A DNA stretch of 35,509 nucleotides from Cohaesibacter haloalkalitolerans (GCF_003574655.1 NZ_QNUM01000016.1:1-35509); one strand, 5' to 3'. Counted from the stretch's first letter, positions 23,965 to 33,902 are shown. Notes: generated by a model from the letters alone, not told the origin. Translations and numbers: made by a program.

Positions 23965-26861
23965 CAATGCGCCTCGTCCCAGTTGTCGGCGGCGTTGGCA
24001 TCGACCTTCAGCGGCACACTCAGCTGCAGGGCGGGCATCGGTGCCCCTTCCATGATGGTGCGGACCACCTTGATGGTGTCGTCGACCTCGACCTCGGGCA
24101 CTTCGAAGATCAGTTCGTCATGCACCTGCAGCAGCATGCGGGCCGATGACCCGGCTTCGCTGAGGGCGTCTTCCATGCGTACCATGGCGCGGCGGATGAT
24201 ATCTGCTGCCGAGCCCTGAATGGGGGCATTGATGGCGGCGCGCTCCTGAAAGGCCTTCATGTTGGGGTTTTTGGAATTGATCTCGGGATAGTGGATCTTG
24301 CGACCAAAGATGGTCTCCACATAGCCCTGCTCACGGGCTGACTTCTTGGTGGCCTCCATATAGTCGCGGATGCCGGGGAAGCGCTCGAAATAGGTGTCGA
24401 TATAATCCTTGGCCTCGGTGCGGGAGATGCCGAGCTGGTTGGCAAGGCCAAAGGCGGAAATGCCATAGATGATGCCGAAGTTGATCGCCTTGGCCCGGCG
24501 GCGGGTGGCAGCATCCATCTCGGCAAGCGGCACGTGGAACATTTCCGAGGCGGTCATGGCGTGAATGTCGAGGCCGTCTTCGAAAGCTTTCCTCAATTGC
24601 GGGATATCGGCCATATGGGCCAGTACGCGCAGCTCGATCTGGCTATAGTCGGCAGAGACCAGCTTGTTGCCCGCCTCGGCGATGAATGCCGTGCGGATCT
24701 TGCGGCCTTCCTCCGTGCGCACCGGAATGTTCTGCAGGTTCGGGTCAGAGGACGACAGACGGCCGGTGCTGGTGGCTGCCAGCGAATAGGAGGTATGGAC
24801 GCGCCTTGTCTCGGGGTTGATGAAGGTCGGCAGGGCATCGGTGTAGGTGCTCTTGAGCTTGGAGAGCTGGCGCCATTCCACCACGCGGCGCGGCAACTCG
24901 TGGCCTTCGGCGGCGAGATCTTCCAGCACGCTGGCCGATGTCGACCAGGCCCCGGTCTTGGTTTTCTTGCCGCCGGGCAGGCCCATTTCGCCAAACAGGA
25001 TATCGCCGAGTTGCTTGGGGCTGCCGATGTTGAAATTCTGGCCGGCGAGCTGGTGGATTTCCTCCTCCAGCCGGGCCATCCCTTGCGCGAATGTGCCGGA
25101 CAGCTGCGACAGGATCTGCCGGTCGACCGATACTCCGCGCGCTTCCATGCGGCGCAGCACCGGCAGCAGCGGCCGCTCCAGCCGTTCATAGACCGAGGTC
25201 ATGCCATCGGCGGCAAGGCGCGGCTTGAGGATCATCCAGAGCCGCAGGGTGACATCCGCATCCTCGGCGGCGTAAGGAGTTGCCTTTTCGATCTCGACCT
25301 TGTCGAAGGTCATCTGCCCCTTGCCACTGCCAGCCACGTCCTTGAAGGCGATGGGCTTGTGGCCAAGCCACAGCTCGGAAAGCTCATCCATGCCGTGGCC
25401 GTGCTTGCCCGCATCGAGCACATAGGACAGCAGCAGGGTGTCGTCGATGGGGGCGACTTCGATATCGTAGCGCGAGAGCAGCAGGGTGTCATATTTGAGA
25501 TTCTGGCCGATCTTGAGAATCGAGGGATCTTCCAGCATGCCCTTGAGAGCCTTCACCGCCTGCTGAAGCGGAATCTGGCCTTCCACCAGCCCGCCGCCGA
25601 ACATGTCGCCTTCGCCGGACATATGAGCAAGCGGAATGTAGCAGGCCTTTCCCGGCTCGGTTGCCAGCGAAACGCCGACGAGATTGGCCTGCATGGCATC
25701 AAGGCTGTCGGTCTCGGTATCCACCGCCACCTGGCCGATGCGCTTCGCCTCATCAAGCCAGGCCTGCAGCTCCGCCATGGTGCGCACGGTCTGATAACTC
25801 TGGTTGTCGATCGGCAGGGCAGCGACATCGGCGGCCATCTTTGCCGCGAGGTCGGCAGGGGTCGGATCTCTGCCATCATCCACCGCATCATCACCCGTGC
25901 TGGCGGTGGCAGGGGCTGCAGCTTCCCAACCGGCAACCTCAAGGCTGGCCGGTTCTACCTCGGCGGCCTCTGCCCCCGTGGCTTCGGCAACGCGGCGGGT
26001 GAGCGTGGTGAATTCCATGGCCTTCAGGAAGGCGACCAGCTTGGGCCCTTCCAGATCACAGCAGGCCAGAGCATCAAGGCCCAGCGGCAGTGGCACATCG
26101 CGCTTGAGGAACACGAGTTCCTTCGAAATACGGGCCTGTTCGGCAAATTCGATCAGATTTTCGCGGCGCTTCTTCTGCTTGATGCTTTCGGCCTGAGCCA
26201 ACAGGGTTTCCAGATCACCGAATTCATTGATGAGCTGGGCGGCTGTCTTGATGCCAATGCCTGGCACACCGGGCACGTTGTCGACGGAGTCGCCAGCAAG
26301 CGCCTGCACCTCGACCACCTTGTCCGGCATGACGCCGAATTTCTCGACCACCTCGTCTGCGCCGATCCGCTTGTTCTTCATGGTATCGACCATTATCACA
26401 CCGGGGCGGACGAGCTGCATCAGGTCCTTGTCCGAGCCAATGATGGTCACGTCGGCACCTTCGGCCAAGGCCTGCTCGGAATAGGTGGCGATGATGTCAT
26501 CGGCCTCATAGCCTTCAAGCTCGATACAGGCGATGTTGAAGGCCCGCACGGCATCGCGGATAAGCCCGAACTGGGGCACCAGATCCTCCGGTGCTGGCGG
26601 GCGCTGGGCCTTGTACTGATCGTAGATCTTGTTGCGGAAGGTGTCGCCCTTGGCGTCGAAAATCACCGCCACATGGGTCGGGGTCACGCCAACGATGCCC
26701 TGATCTCCGTCAGCAATCAGCTTCCAGAGCATGTTGCAGAAACCGGCCACCGCACCAACCGGCAGACCGTCGCTCTTGCGCGTCAGCGGCGGCAGTGCAT
26801 GGTAGGCGCGGAATATATAGGAGGAGCCGTCAATCAAAAAGAGATGCGGTTTTTCAGCCAT
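23964..26861 (-). CDS. polA: DNA polymerase I
   Basis: A 965-residue three-domain repair and replication polymerase. The 5'-3' exonuclease domain opens HLFLIDGSSYIFRAYHALP and includes GSDKDLMQLV and the helix-hairpin-helix VPGVPGIGIKTAAQL. A linker rich in Ala/Glu (about residues 300-340) follows. The 3'-5' proofreading domain appears active: VAVDTETDSLD, the ILKIGQNLKYD region and YAAEDADVT keep the acidic residues. The polymerase domain shows motif A DYSQIELR, the O-helix region RRRAKAINFGIIYG and motif C QVHDELIFEV. ATG at 26861 is preferred because GAGGGA is nine bases upstream; 26870 is the alternative. It is followed by the overlapping GNAT gene. Confidence 0.97.
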   Translation of the reverse strand: MAEKPHLFLIDGSSYIFRAYHALPPLTRKSDGLPVGAVAGFCNMLWKLIADGDQGIVGVTPTHVAVIFDAKGDTFRNKIYDQYKAQRPPAPEDLVPQFGLIRDAVRAFNIACIELEGYEADDIIATYSEQALAEGADVTIIGSDKDLMQLVRPGVIMVDTMKNKRIGADEVVEKFGVMPDKVVEVQALAGDSVDNVPGVPGIGIKTAAQLINEFGDLETLLAQAESIKQKKRRENLIEFAEQARISKELVFLKRDVPLPLGLDALACCDLEGPKLVAFLKAMEFTTLTRRVAEATGAEAAEVEPASLEVAGWEAAAPATASTGDDAVDDGRDPTPADLAAKMAADVAALPIDNQSYQTVRTMAELQAWLDEAKRIGQVAVDTETDSLDAMQANLVGVSLATEPGKACYIPLAHMSGEGDMFGGGLVEGQIPLQQAVKALKGMLEDPSILKIGQNLKYDTLLLSRYDIEVAPIDDTLLLSYVLDAGKHGHGMDELSELWLGHKPIAFKDVAGSGKGQMTFDKVEIEKATPYAAEDADVTLRLWMILKPRLAADGMTSVYERLERPLLPVLRRMEARGVSVDRQILSQLSGTFAQGMARLEEEIHQLAGQNFNIGSPKQLGDILFGEMGLPGGKKTKTGAWSTSASVLEDLAAEGHELPRRVVEWRQLSKLKSTYTDALPTFINPETRRVHTSYSLAATSTGRLSSSDPNLQNIPVRTEEGRKIRTAFIAEAGNKLVSADYSQIELRVLAHMADIPQLRKAFEDGLDIHAMTASEMFHVPLAEMDAATRRRAKAINFGIIYGISAFGLANQLGISRTEAKDYIDTYFERFPGIRDYMEATKKSAREQGYVETIFGRKIHYPEINSKNPNMKAFQERAAINAPIQGSAADIIRRAMVRMEDALSEAGSSARMLLQVHDELIFEVPEVEVDDTIKVVRTIMEGAPMPALQLSVPLKVDANAADNWDEAH

Positions 26862-26989
26862 CGATACCATTCCCTCATGCTTATGTGCGATGCCGCCTGG
26901 TCGACGCGTCCCTCCCCGCGGAGAAACGCGAACAAACCATGATCATAATTCCATCCGACCTTAGCGCAAGCTAAGGGGCAAAGGAAAGG

Positions 26990-27033
26990 GCAAAAGAAAA
27001 GGCTCCCGGGTTGATGGTGACAACCGGGGAGCC
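26990..27033 (-). terminator. Intrinsic terminator of the acyltransferase gene
   Basis: On the minus strand a 13-bp stem with one mismatch (GGCTCCCCGGTTG / CAACCCGGGAGCC) is followed by TTTTCTTTTG. It lies about 40 bp after the stop codon of the acyltransferase gene and upstream of polA. Confidence 0.85.
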
Positions 27034-27073
27034 TGTCTCACGATGATGCTGGTCTGGCTTGTTGCCAAGCCGC

Positions 27074-28120
27074 CTATTCGGCCGGAACAGCAACCTGTTT
27101 GCGGCGGGGCTGCAGTCTCGCCCAGTTAGGACGGACATAGAGGAAGGTGCCGATCTTGATACGCTTGACGATTTCATACATCAGAATCGCCCCGATCACG
27201 GTCGCCGTAGCCACGAGGAAGGCGGAAAGCCCGGAATCGCCATTGCCGAATTTCAGCACGAGAATCCGCGAGATACCCATCGGCAGGAAGAAGCCCAGAT
27301 AGATCGGCAAGGAACGTTGGCCACAGAAACGAAACACCTTTGCCAACTGGCGACCGAGGAAGAATTCATTGATGATGCCCATGAAATCGACAACAGCGAT
27401 GAAGCCAAGCACCCCCATGATGATGGCAACGGGCACCAGCTCGCCATAACCAAACCAGACCACCAGCCCGTTGATGGTTGCCCAGAGCAGGATGCCTGCG
27501 ACAGAGGCAGCCTTGTGCTGCCGGGCGGCGGCAGCGAGGGCAAACCAGAGGTCACGGCCGAAATGGCCAACCAGGAAGAAGACATAATAGGTCGAGAAGA
27601 AGTCGACGATCACCACACCGGTTCCGGTCAGCGTGAACTTCATGAGGATCGCCAAAGCAAACTGCAGCACCATCGGCAGCTTTTGGGTCAGTCTCAGGGC
27701 GACAAAGAAGATCGGCAACAGATAGATGAACCACAGCGGTCCAAACGGCTGCACGAAGGAAGCCAGATAATAGAGAACCGTTTCCTCAACGCTGGTCTGC
27801 TGGATGAAGAATGGTGCCTTGAAGGCAAACTCGATTGTCATCCAGAGAAAATAGAAATAGCCGAAATGGGCAAATTTCTTGTCCATGAAGACAGACCAGT
27901 CCTTGGTGATGGCGCGGGCGGCGAAAAGCCCCGCCACGGCAAAGAACACAGGCATGCGAAACGGCGTCGCATACGCCAGAACCACATGCATCCAGCCTTC
28001 GCCGAGAATCTTCTCCACTCCGTTGATGGAGTGCATGATCACAACAAGCAGGATCGTCAGCCCCTTGGCAAGGTCGACCCAATCCACATGTTGTTTGCTA
28101 TTCGCTTCCTGATGAGCCAC
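27074..28120 (-). CDS. Acyltransferase 3 family integral membrane protein
   Basis: A roughly 348-residue polytopic membrane protein of the acyltransferase-3 type, whose members transfer acyl groups to cell-surface glycans or lipids. The first segment has the family phrase VDWVDLAKGLTILLVVIMH with the conserved histidine, followed by FRMPVFFAVAGLFAAR. About ten hydrophobic helices follow, and a basic C-terminus (RPNWARLQPRRKQ) ends the protein. GTG starts at 28132 and 28120 are possible; 28120 has GGGGG five bases upstream. The gene is monocistronic with its own terminator and is separated from the divergent PBP gene by a long gap. The acceptor is unknown. Confidence 0.82.
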   Translation of the reverse strand: MAHQEANSKQHVDWVDLAKGLTILLVVIMHSINGVEKILGEGWMHVVLAYATPFRMPVFFAVAGLFAARAITKDWSVFMDKKFAHFGYFYFLWMTIEFAFKAPFFIQQTSVEETVLYYLASFVQPFGPLWFIYLLPIFFVALRLTQKLPMVLQFALAILMKFTLTGTGVVIVDFFSTYYVFFLVGHFGRDLWFALAAAARQHKAASVAGILLWATINGLVVWFGYGELVPVAIIMGVLGFIAVVDFMGIINEFFLGRQLAKVFRFCGQRSLPIYLGFFLPMGISRILVLKFGNGDSGLSAFLVATATVIGAILMYEIVKRIKIGTFLYVRPNWARLQPRRKQVAVPAE

Positions 28121-28747
28121 GAGTACCCCCACGCATCAACGCTAAAAGATTTTAAAAAGACATATGGCATTCACTTTTAACAGAATGACTGGTTTTTACT
28201 TAAGAATCTTTCCATTTGTTTACTTAACGTTAACAAAAGAACGAAAGCATTGATGCGGCTCGGTTAATTCTCATTCACAAATACTTGATGCGTTGAAATT
28301 AATACTTTTTTAACCATGTTTTCACAATTGATGCTGTTCAAAACAAGCGGTCTGTTTTTCCACCGGATGGCTGATGTCCCTCGCGAGCCAGATCCCGGCC
28401 CCACTCAAATGACCCCACCTTGCAAGCAGGAAACCGCAGACGTGAAGGTCCTTCCCTATCGGACAGCCTCCATGCAAGGAGACGCAGCCTGTGCATGGTC
28501 CGCCATGCTGCCATTATTGTTAACAAGACCTTTGGGTTCGGCGCTGTAGGATGTTCCTGCGCCACCAATGAGGGATTCTGTGCGATTCCGCCCATGAATT
28601 GCCTTATTATGGCACAATAGTCCCAAGCTGATTTTCCCAGAGCCTTCACAGGATCTCCTGTGCAAGGTCACCAAGACCCAATTCCGTCTCCGGCTCCCGC
28701 CTTGCGTGGATCCAGAGACGAACCAGACAGAGACCACGCCAAGAAAC
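28121..28747. other. Long divergent intergenic region before the PBP gene
   Basis: About 630 bp. The left 200 bp is AT-rich and includes a 10-bp palindrome TTAACGTTAA (28224-28233). The right half has ordinary composition and contains the palindrome CACAGGA-TC-TCCTGTG (28647-28662). No credible gene or structured RNA family was recognised. Confidence 0.55.
28647..28662. promoter_or_regulatory. Perfect palindrome upstream of the PBP gene
   Basis: CACAGGA-TC-TCCTGTG is a 7-bp perfect inverted repeat with a 2-base centre, about 85 bp before the chosen start. It could be an operator or a leader hairpin. No consensus is recognised. Confidence 0.3.
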
Positions 28748-31030
28748 ATGACGCCGAACCGCAATTCTCCCCCTCCGGGTTCTCTCAGTGACATCCGGCT
28801 GAGCGACGAGGACAGAAGCCAGCCGGGCTCTTCCTCCAAACGCAGCCAGAAACGACCGAAAAGAGCGGACGGCAAGGCACCCCAACGCAAGGGCAGCGGC
28901 CCGACGGGTGGGACCTCGGCAAGAGGACCACGCGGCGGTGATGCCGGTGGGGCGTCTGCCGGAGGGACATTTGGCGGTGGATCCGGTGGCGGCAACTCTG
29001 GCCGCGGCGGCGGGTCTGGCGGGAGCGGCGGTGGCCGCAAGGGTAGCAAACCCACTGGCCGGAAAACCACGTCCCGGCACGGGTCTTTCTGGGGAACGCT
29101 GTTCCGCCTCTCCAGACGGCTTGCCTATTGGATGGTGATTTTCGGGATCTGGGGGTCGATTGTTGCAGGTGGCATCGTCCTCTATTATGGCGCCAAGCTG
29201 CCTCAGTCGACCGACTGGAAGATTCCGGATCGCCCGCCGAACGTTCAGATCATCTCGGAAGATGGCGGGCTCATTGCCAACCGCGGCAAGACCGGCGGCC
29301 AGAAGGTCAGCATTTCCTCGATGCCGCCCTATCTGGTTGATGCGGTAGTGGCCATCGAGGATCATCGCTTCTTCCATCATTTCGGCTTCGACCCCATCGG
29401 CTTCACGCGTGCCATGGTGATGAACCTTGTGCGCGGCCGCGTTTCGCAAGGGGGCTCCACACTGACGCAGCAGTTGGCCAAGAACCTGTTTCTCGAGCAC
29501 AAACGAACTCTCGAGCGCAAGGTGCAGGAGCTGATTCTGGCGATCTGGCTGGAGACGAAATATTCCAAGGAAGAGATCCTTGAGATGTATCTCAACCGGG
29601 TCTATCTGGGGTCCGGTGCCATCGGCGTCGACGCTGCAGCACGCACCTATTTCAACAAGCCCGCCTCGATGCTGACCCTTTCCGAGGCAGCAACCATTGC
29701 TGGTCTGCTGAAGGCTCCATCGCGCCTTGCCCCCAACAAGAATCCCAAGGAAGCTCAGGAGCGGGCCAAGCTCGTACTGGCTGCCATGGAGCGGGAAGGC
29801 TTCATCACGCCTGAAGAGCGCAAACTGGCGCTCACCCAGACCATCGACACGGTTGCCCGCCATCGGGCCAGCTCGCTCAACTATATCGGCGACTGGGTGA
29901 TGGAGTTGCTGCCGGACCTGATTGGCGAGGTCAAGGAAGACGTGATTGTCGAGACCACCATCGATCTGCGCATGCAGACGCTGGCGGAAAAAGCCGTTGT
30001 CAACGCCCTCGACAAGGAGGGCAAGAAATACGGCGTGGAACAGGGGGCTCTGGTCAGCGCCACACCGCTCGGCGCCGTTCGGGCTCTGGTGGGCGGCAAG
30101 TCCTATCGCGAGAGTCAGTTCAACCGGGCGGTCGACGCCAAGCGGCAACCGGGCAGTGCCTTCAAACCCTTCGTCTATCTGACGTCGCTGGAGCTCGGCA
30201 ACCGGCCAGACAGCATGCGGGTGGATGGTCCGGTTTCCTATAATGGCTGGACGCCGCAGAACTATTCCAAGAAATACATGGGGCAGATTTCGCTCCGGCA
30301 GGCCCTCGCCCTGTCGATCAACACGATTGCCGCCCAGCTGACCTTCGAGGTCGGGGCCGATCAGGTGGTCAACACTGCGCACAAGATGGGCATTCAGTCC
30401 AAGCTGGCCAACAACCTTTCCATCGCTCTTGGCACATCCGAGGTGACGCCGCTGGAGCTGGTGGGGGCCTACATGCCCTTTGCCAATGGCGGCGCCCGGG
30501 CCACGCCTTATGTCATTCAGCGCGTTGTCACCAAGGAAGGCAAGGTGCTCTACATGAACCCGAACATCCCCGGACCAAGGGTCATTGAGCCCAATATCCT
30601 CACGATGATGAACCAGATGATGCAGGAAACCCTGATCACCGGCACAGGCAAGAAGGCCATGCTGGCAGGCCGTCCGGCGGGCGGCAAGACAGGCACCAGC
30701 CAGAATTTCCGCGATGCATGGTTCGTCGGTTATACGGCCAATCTGGTCACCGGGGTGTGGTTTGGCAATGATGACGGCTCACCGACCAAACATGCCTCCG
30801 GTGGCAATCTGCCTGCGGAGGCGTGGAAGGCCTATATGGTCGGGGCGCACAATGGCATGACGGTCGCCAACCTGCCCGGCGTCAGCATGGAGCAGATCGC
30901 CGAAACCCGTCGCATCGCCGGTGGCGAGGAGAAACCCTGGATCAACCCCGATCTGCTGCCGGCAGGACAAAGCGCCATGCCACTGCCCAAGGAACGCAAG
31001 GGTCTGTTTGAACGGCTGTTCGGCAACTGA
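28748..31030 (+). CDS. Class A penicillin-binding protein (transglycosylase/transpeptidase)
   Basis: A bifunctional peptidoglycan synthase of about 760 residues anchored in the inner membrane. A 95-residue cytoplasmic tail, first charged then Gly/Ser-rich (GGGSGGGNSGRGGGSGGSGG), precedes one membrane helix (YWMVIFGIWGSIVAGGIVLYY). The GT51 glycosyltransferase domain has its catalytic glutamate at E204 in EDHRFFHHFG plus QGGSTLTQQLAKN. The transpeptidase has S470 in GSAFK, S523-I-N525, and K647-T-G-T-S. The start is uncertain: ATG at 28748 is taken; an in-frame GTG at 28706 would add 14 residues, and neither has a strong ribosome site. No OB-type insertion is obvious, so it is a shorter PBP1 form. 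Confidence 0.93.
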   Translation: MTPNRNSPPPGSLSDIRLSDEDRSQPGSSSKRSQKRPKRADGKAPQRKGSGPTGGTSARGPRGGDAGGASAGGTFGGGSGGGNSGRGGGSGGSGGGRKGSKPTGRKTTSRHGSFWGTLFRLSRRLAYWMVIFGIWGSIVAGGIVLYYGAKLPQSTDWKIPDRPPNVQIISEDGGLIANRGKTGGQKVSISSMPPYLVDAVVAIEDHRFFHHFGFDPIGFTRAMVMNLVRGRVSQGGSTLTQQLAKNLFLEHKRTLERKVQELILAIWLETKYSKEEILEMYLNRVYLGSGAIGVDAAARTYFNKPASMLTLSEAATIAGLLKAPSRLAPNKNPKEAQERAKLVLAAMEREGFITPEERKLALTQTIDTVARHRASSLNYIGDWVMELLPDLIGEVKEDVIVETTIDLRMQTLAEKAVVNALDKEGKKYGVEQGALVSATPLGAVRALVGGKSYRESQFNRAVDAKRQPGSAFKPFVYLTSLELGNRPDSMRVDGPVSYNGWTPQNYSKKYMGQISLRQALALSINTIAAQLTFEVGADQVVNTAHKMGIQSKLANNLSIALGTSEVTPLELVGAYMPFANGGARATPYVIQRVVTKEGKVLYMNPNIPGPRVIEPNILTMMNQMMQETLITGTGKKAMLAGRPAGGKTGTSQNFRDAWFVGYTANLVTGVWFGNDDGSPTKHASGGNLPAEAWKAYMVGAHNGMTVANLPGVSMEQIAETRRIAGGEEKPWINPDLLPAGQSAMPLPKERKGLFERLFGN

Positions 31031-31064
31031 TCTGGCGGGTGCCGGAAAAGAGCTTCAATGGATG

Positions 31065-31808
31065 TCAGTCGGCCTCTGCGCCATAGGCGTGGAGGCGGCG
31101 GCCATTGTCCTTCAGCCAGGTCTGCCCGGCTTCATAATCAGGACAGATGCGGGCCACATGGGCCCAAAAGCGATCGGAATGGTTCATTTCCCGCAAATGG
31201 GCCACCTCATGAGCAGCCAGATAGTTCAGCACAAAGGGCGGCGCCATGATCACCCGCCAGGAAAAGGACAGAGTCCGGTTAGCGCTGCATGAACCCCAGC
31301 GGCTGGTGGTATCCTTGAGGCGGATGACCGCCGGCTTGACTCCAAGCGCTGCAGCATGTCGGGCAACCGCTTCTTCCAGATCCTGTTTGGCCTGCTTCCT
31401 GAGCCAGTCTGTGACCCGTCGGGCCATGTGGGATTCGTTGCCGGAGACTAGCAGGATGCTGCCTTCGTCAAGTTCAAGAAGCCGGACCGTGCCGCGCGCC
31501 ACATCATTGTGTTCCAACGTATGGGGAACATCGCGCACCGGAATGACGGCTCCATGTTCAAACGGCACATTGGGCGCACGCCTGGTCTGCCGGTCGACCA
31601 GCCAAGTCACGTTCTTTTGCAGGAATTGCTGGACCTTGCTCTCGCCAAGCCCCGGCGGACAGGTGGCGACGGGTTCGCCGGTCTTGCTGTCAAGGCGCAG
31701 GATCAGGCGCTTGGCGCGGGCATTGGGCTTGAGGCGCACCTCGATTGCCTGCCCGGCATGATGCAGGGTTACCGTCGGCGGCAATTTCGAGGTCCGTCCG
31801 GGTGGCAT
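31065..31808 (-). CDS. YgjP-type (DUF45/M48-like) metallopeptidase
   Basis: About 247 residues. The zinc-binding HEVAH motif in YLAAHEVAHLREMNHSDRFW, with the third ligand in MNH, and the upstream phrase SRWGSCSANRTLSFSWRVIMAP define the YgjP/DUF45 family of small cytoplasmic zinc peptidases. The N-terminal half (KRLILRLDSKTGEPVATCPPG) is the usual beta-rich extension. ATG at 31808 is chosen over a TTG at 31820. Protein target unknown. It converges with the PBP gene with 34 bp between stops. Confidence 0.88.
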   Translation of the reverse strand: MPPGRTSKLPPTVTLHHAGQAIEVRLKPNARAKRLILRLDSKTGEPVATCPPGLGESKVQQFLQKNVTWLVDRQTRRAPNVPFEHGAVIPVRDVPHTLEHNDVARGTVRLLELDEGSILLVSGNESHMARRVTDWLRKQAKQDLEEAVARHAAALGVKPAVIRLKDTTSRWGSCSANRTLSFSWRVIMAPPFVLNYLAAHEVAHLREMNHSDRFWAHVARICPDYEAGQTWLKDNGRRLHAYGAEAD

Positions 31809-31931
31809 CCGTTTTCTCAATGCAGGTCATACTCCCTCAAGCGCAACAGCACAGATCCATATGGGGCCACGAACCGGCCACGTCAACCGTGACCGACCGG
31901 TGCGCTTTCCGCGAACACACCAGCGACAAAA

Positions 31932-33716
31932 CTATTTGTCAAACTGCAGGTGAACCAGATTGGCATAAATGCCCTGCTGGGCCAGCAACTCGTCGTGACT
32001 GCCCTCTTCGATCAGCCGCCCCTGCTGAATGACACAGATTTTGTCAGCATTGCGAATGGTTGAGAGCCGATGGGCGATAACCAGCGACGTGCGGTTTTCA
32101 CTCAGCCGGTCAAAGGCGGCCTGCACCTTGGCTTCCGATTCGCTGTCCAGCGCCGAAGTGGCTTCATCGAGCAGCACGATAGGAGCGTTCTTGAGCATGG
32201 CGCGAGCAATGGCGAGGCGCTGCTTCTGGCCACCAGACAAGGCCGTGCCGTTTTCGCCGATCAGGGTGTCATAGCCCTGCGGCTGGTTGACAATGAAATC
32301 ATGGGCAAACGCATCCCGTGCGGCTGCCTCGACCTCTTCATCCGAAGCGCCCAGACGCCCGAAGCGAATGTTTTCCCTGATCGTGCCAGCAAACAGCACC
32401 GTGTCCTGAGTGACGAGCGCAATGTGACTATTGAGCGATGAGAGGGTGCAGTCCCTGATGTCGACACCGTCAATCACAATGCGCCCCGTGGCAACATCGT
32501 TGAAGCGCTGGACAAGGCTCATGATCGTCGACTTGCCGCCCCCGGATGGGCCGACCAGCGCCGTGGTCTTGCCGCCGGGAATGGTGAGGGAAAGGTCGTC
32601 CAGCACCGGCTCGTCAGCGCCATAGGTAAAGCGAACATGCTCGAAGGCAATCTCGCCTTTGCTGACTTCAAGGGCCGCGGCATCCGGCTTCTCATGCAGG
32701 CGGGTCGGCCGATCGAGGATTTCAAACATCAGACGCACGCCGACAAGGCCACTTTCCATGTTGACCTTGAAGCGGCTGAGGCGGCGGGCGGGATCACTCG
32801 CCAGCAGCAGCGCCGTCAGGAAGGAGATGAATTCGCCCGGGCTCTGACCACCAAGGATGGTCCGCCAGCCACTGTAAAGAATGACCAGTGCGATGGCAAA
32901 GCCGCCGAGCGTCTCCATCATCGGGTTGGTGCGCGCGACAAGGCTGGCGATCTTGTTGGCGCGTTTCTCGACGCCATAGATCGCATCGTCCATCTTTGCG
33001 GTCATCACCGTTTCCAGCCCGAAGGTCCGGATGATGCGAAAGCCGAGAGCACTTTCCTGCATGGTCTGGGTGGTCTGCGTCAGCGAGAGAAACTGCTCCT
33101 TGGCGATCCGTTTGACCCGGCGCACCAGAAGATTGATCATGAAGACGGCCGGAGGCGCGATGACCAGAGCAATCAGCGATAGCAGCGGATCCTGAAACAC
33201 CATCACGCAGACAAGCCCGATCAGCGACAGCGCGTCGCGCCCGATGCTGGTGATCAGAATATCCATCACCTGACGGGCTGCGGTGGCGTTGTGAGAAATC
33301 CGGGTGATCAGCTCGCTTGACGGGAAGTCGTGGAAGAAGTCTGCCCCTTGGCCAAGGAAGTGGCGATACATCTTGCGCTGCTGGTCGGCCACAATGGCGT
33401 TGCCGATCCGCGCCAGAATGGTTGTTTGCCAGTAGGTGGCAAGCCCTTTGGCAACAAAGATCACCATGACGATCAGCGAGATGATCCAGACCTTGCTAAA
33501 GTCCTTGGACACGAAGATCCCGTTGACGATGTCCTTCATGATCCAGGCGCTCAGCGCCGTAGTGCCGGCCACAACTGCCATCAGACAGATGGCAAGGGCA
33601 TAGCGCTTGGCATGAATATGGAAGTTTTCAGACAAAAGCCGATAGATAAGATATCGCGAGCTGGATTGATCTGAGAAGAGACGGTCCCGAAAGGTGCGGA
33701 TGGTATCGGCTATCAT
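31932..33716 (-). CDS. MsbA-like ABC exporter (fused membrane and ATPase domains)
   Basis: A 594-residue half-transporter expected to act as a homodimer. The N-terminal six-helix exporter domain spans roughly residues 35-330 (ALAICLMAVVAGTTALSAWI; IISLIVMVIFVAKGLATYW; ALSLIGLVCVMVFQDPLLSLIALVIAPP). The ATPase domain has Walker A GPSGGGKST, Q-loop VTQDTVLF, signature LSGGQKQR, Walker B IVLLDEATSALD and the switch histidine in VIAHRLST. The order and lengths fit the MsbA/lipid-flippase group; drug or lipid export are the family roles and the actual substrate is unknown. AAGGAATGGC precedes the start at 33716. No partner gene is adjacent. Confidence 0.92.
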   Translation of the reverse strand: MIADTIRTFRDRLFSDQSSSRYLIYRLLSENFHIHAKRYALAICLMAVVAGTTALSAWIMKDIVNGIFVSKDFSKVWIISLIVMVIFVAKGLATYWQTTILARIGNAIVADQQRKMYRHFLGQGADFFHDFPSSELITRISHNATAARQVMDILITSIGRDALSLIGLVCVMVFQDPLLSLIALVIAPPAVFMINLLVRRVKRIAKEQFLSLTQTTQTMQESALGFRIIRTFGLETVMTAKMDDAIYGVEKRANKIASLVARTNPMMETLGGFAIALVILYSGWRTILGGQSPGEFISFLTALLLASDPARRLSRFKVNMESGLVGVRLMFEILDRPTRLHEKPDAAALEVSKGEIAFEHVRFTYGADEPVLDDLSLTIPGGKTTALVGPSGGGKSTIMSLVQRFNDVATGRIVIDGVDIRDCTLSSLNSHIALVTQDTVLFAGTIRENIRFGRLGASDEEVEAAARDAFAHDFIVNQPQGYDTLIGENGTALSGGQKQRLAIARAMLKNAPIVLLDEATSALDSESEAKVQAAFDRLSENRTSLVIAHRLSTIRNADKICVIQQGRLIEEGSHDELLAQQGIYANLVHLQFDK

Positions 33717-33869
33717 GCCATTCCTTCATGCTTCCTGATGGGCAAGGAAGCACCACAGGAAGCCAATGTCTGCAAACTGGAATTGTTGTTGGCCCTCTGT
33801 TTATCGTCTTTCGCTCCGATAGCAAAGAGGAATCGGCCTTTTCCCTTGTGCCGAAGTTTCGACCACAAC

Positions 33870-33902
33870 GAAAAAGGCGGCGAGAATAGCCCCGCCGCCT
33901 TT
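33870..33902 (-). terminator. Intrinsic terminator of chvE
   Basis: On the minus strand a perfect 10-bp stem AAAGGCGGCG / CGCCGCCTTT with a 10-base loop runs into TTTTT. It lies 24 bp after the chvE stop codon. Confidence 0.9.

Noticed and set aside
24534-26942. 802-residue open frame on the plus strand opposite polA
   Set aside because: It is the antisense of a clearly real gene with all polymerase motifs; the frame is open because of high-GC codon use, and its translation (His/Gln/Gly-rich, no domain) matches no family character.
28646-30382. 578-residue minus-strand frame opposite the PBP gene
   Set aside because: It is antisense to a gene with all catalytic motifs; composition is typical of an antisense frame.
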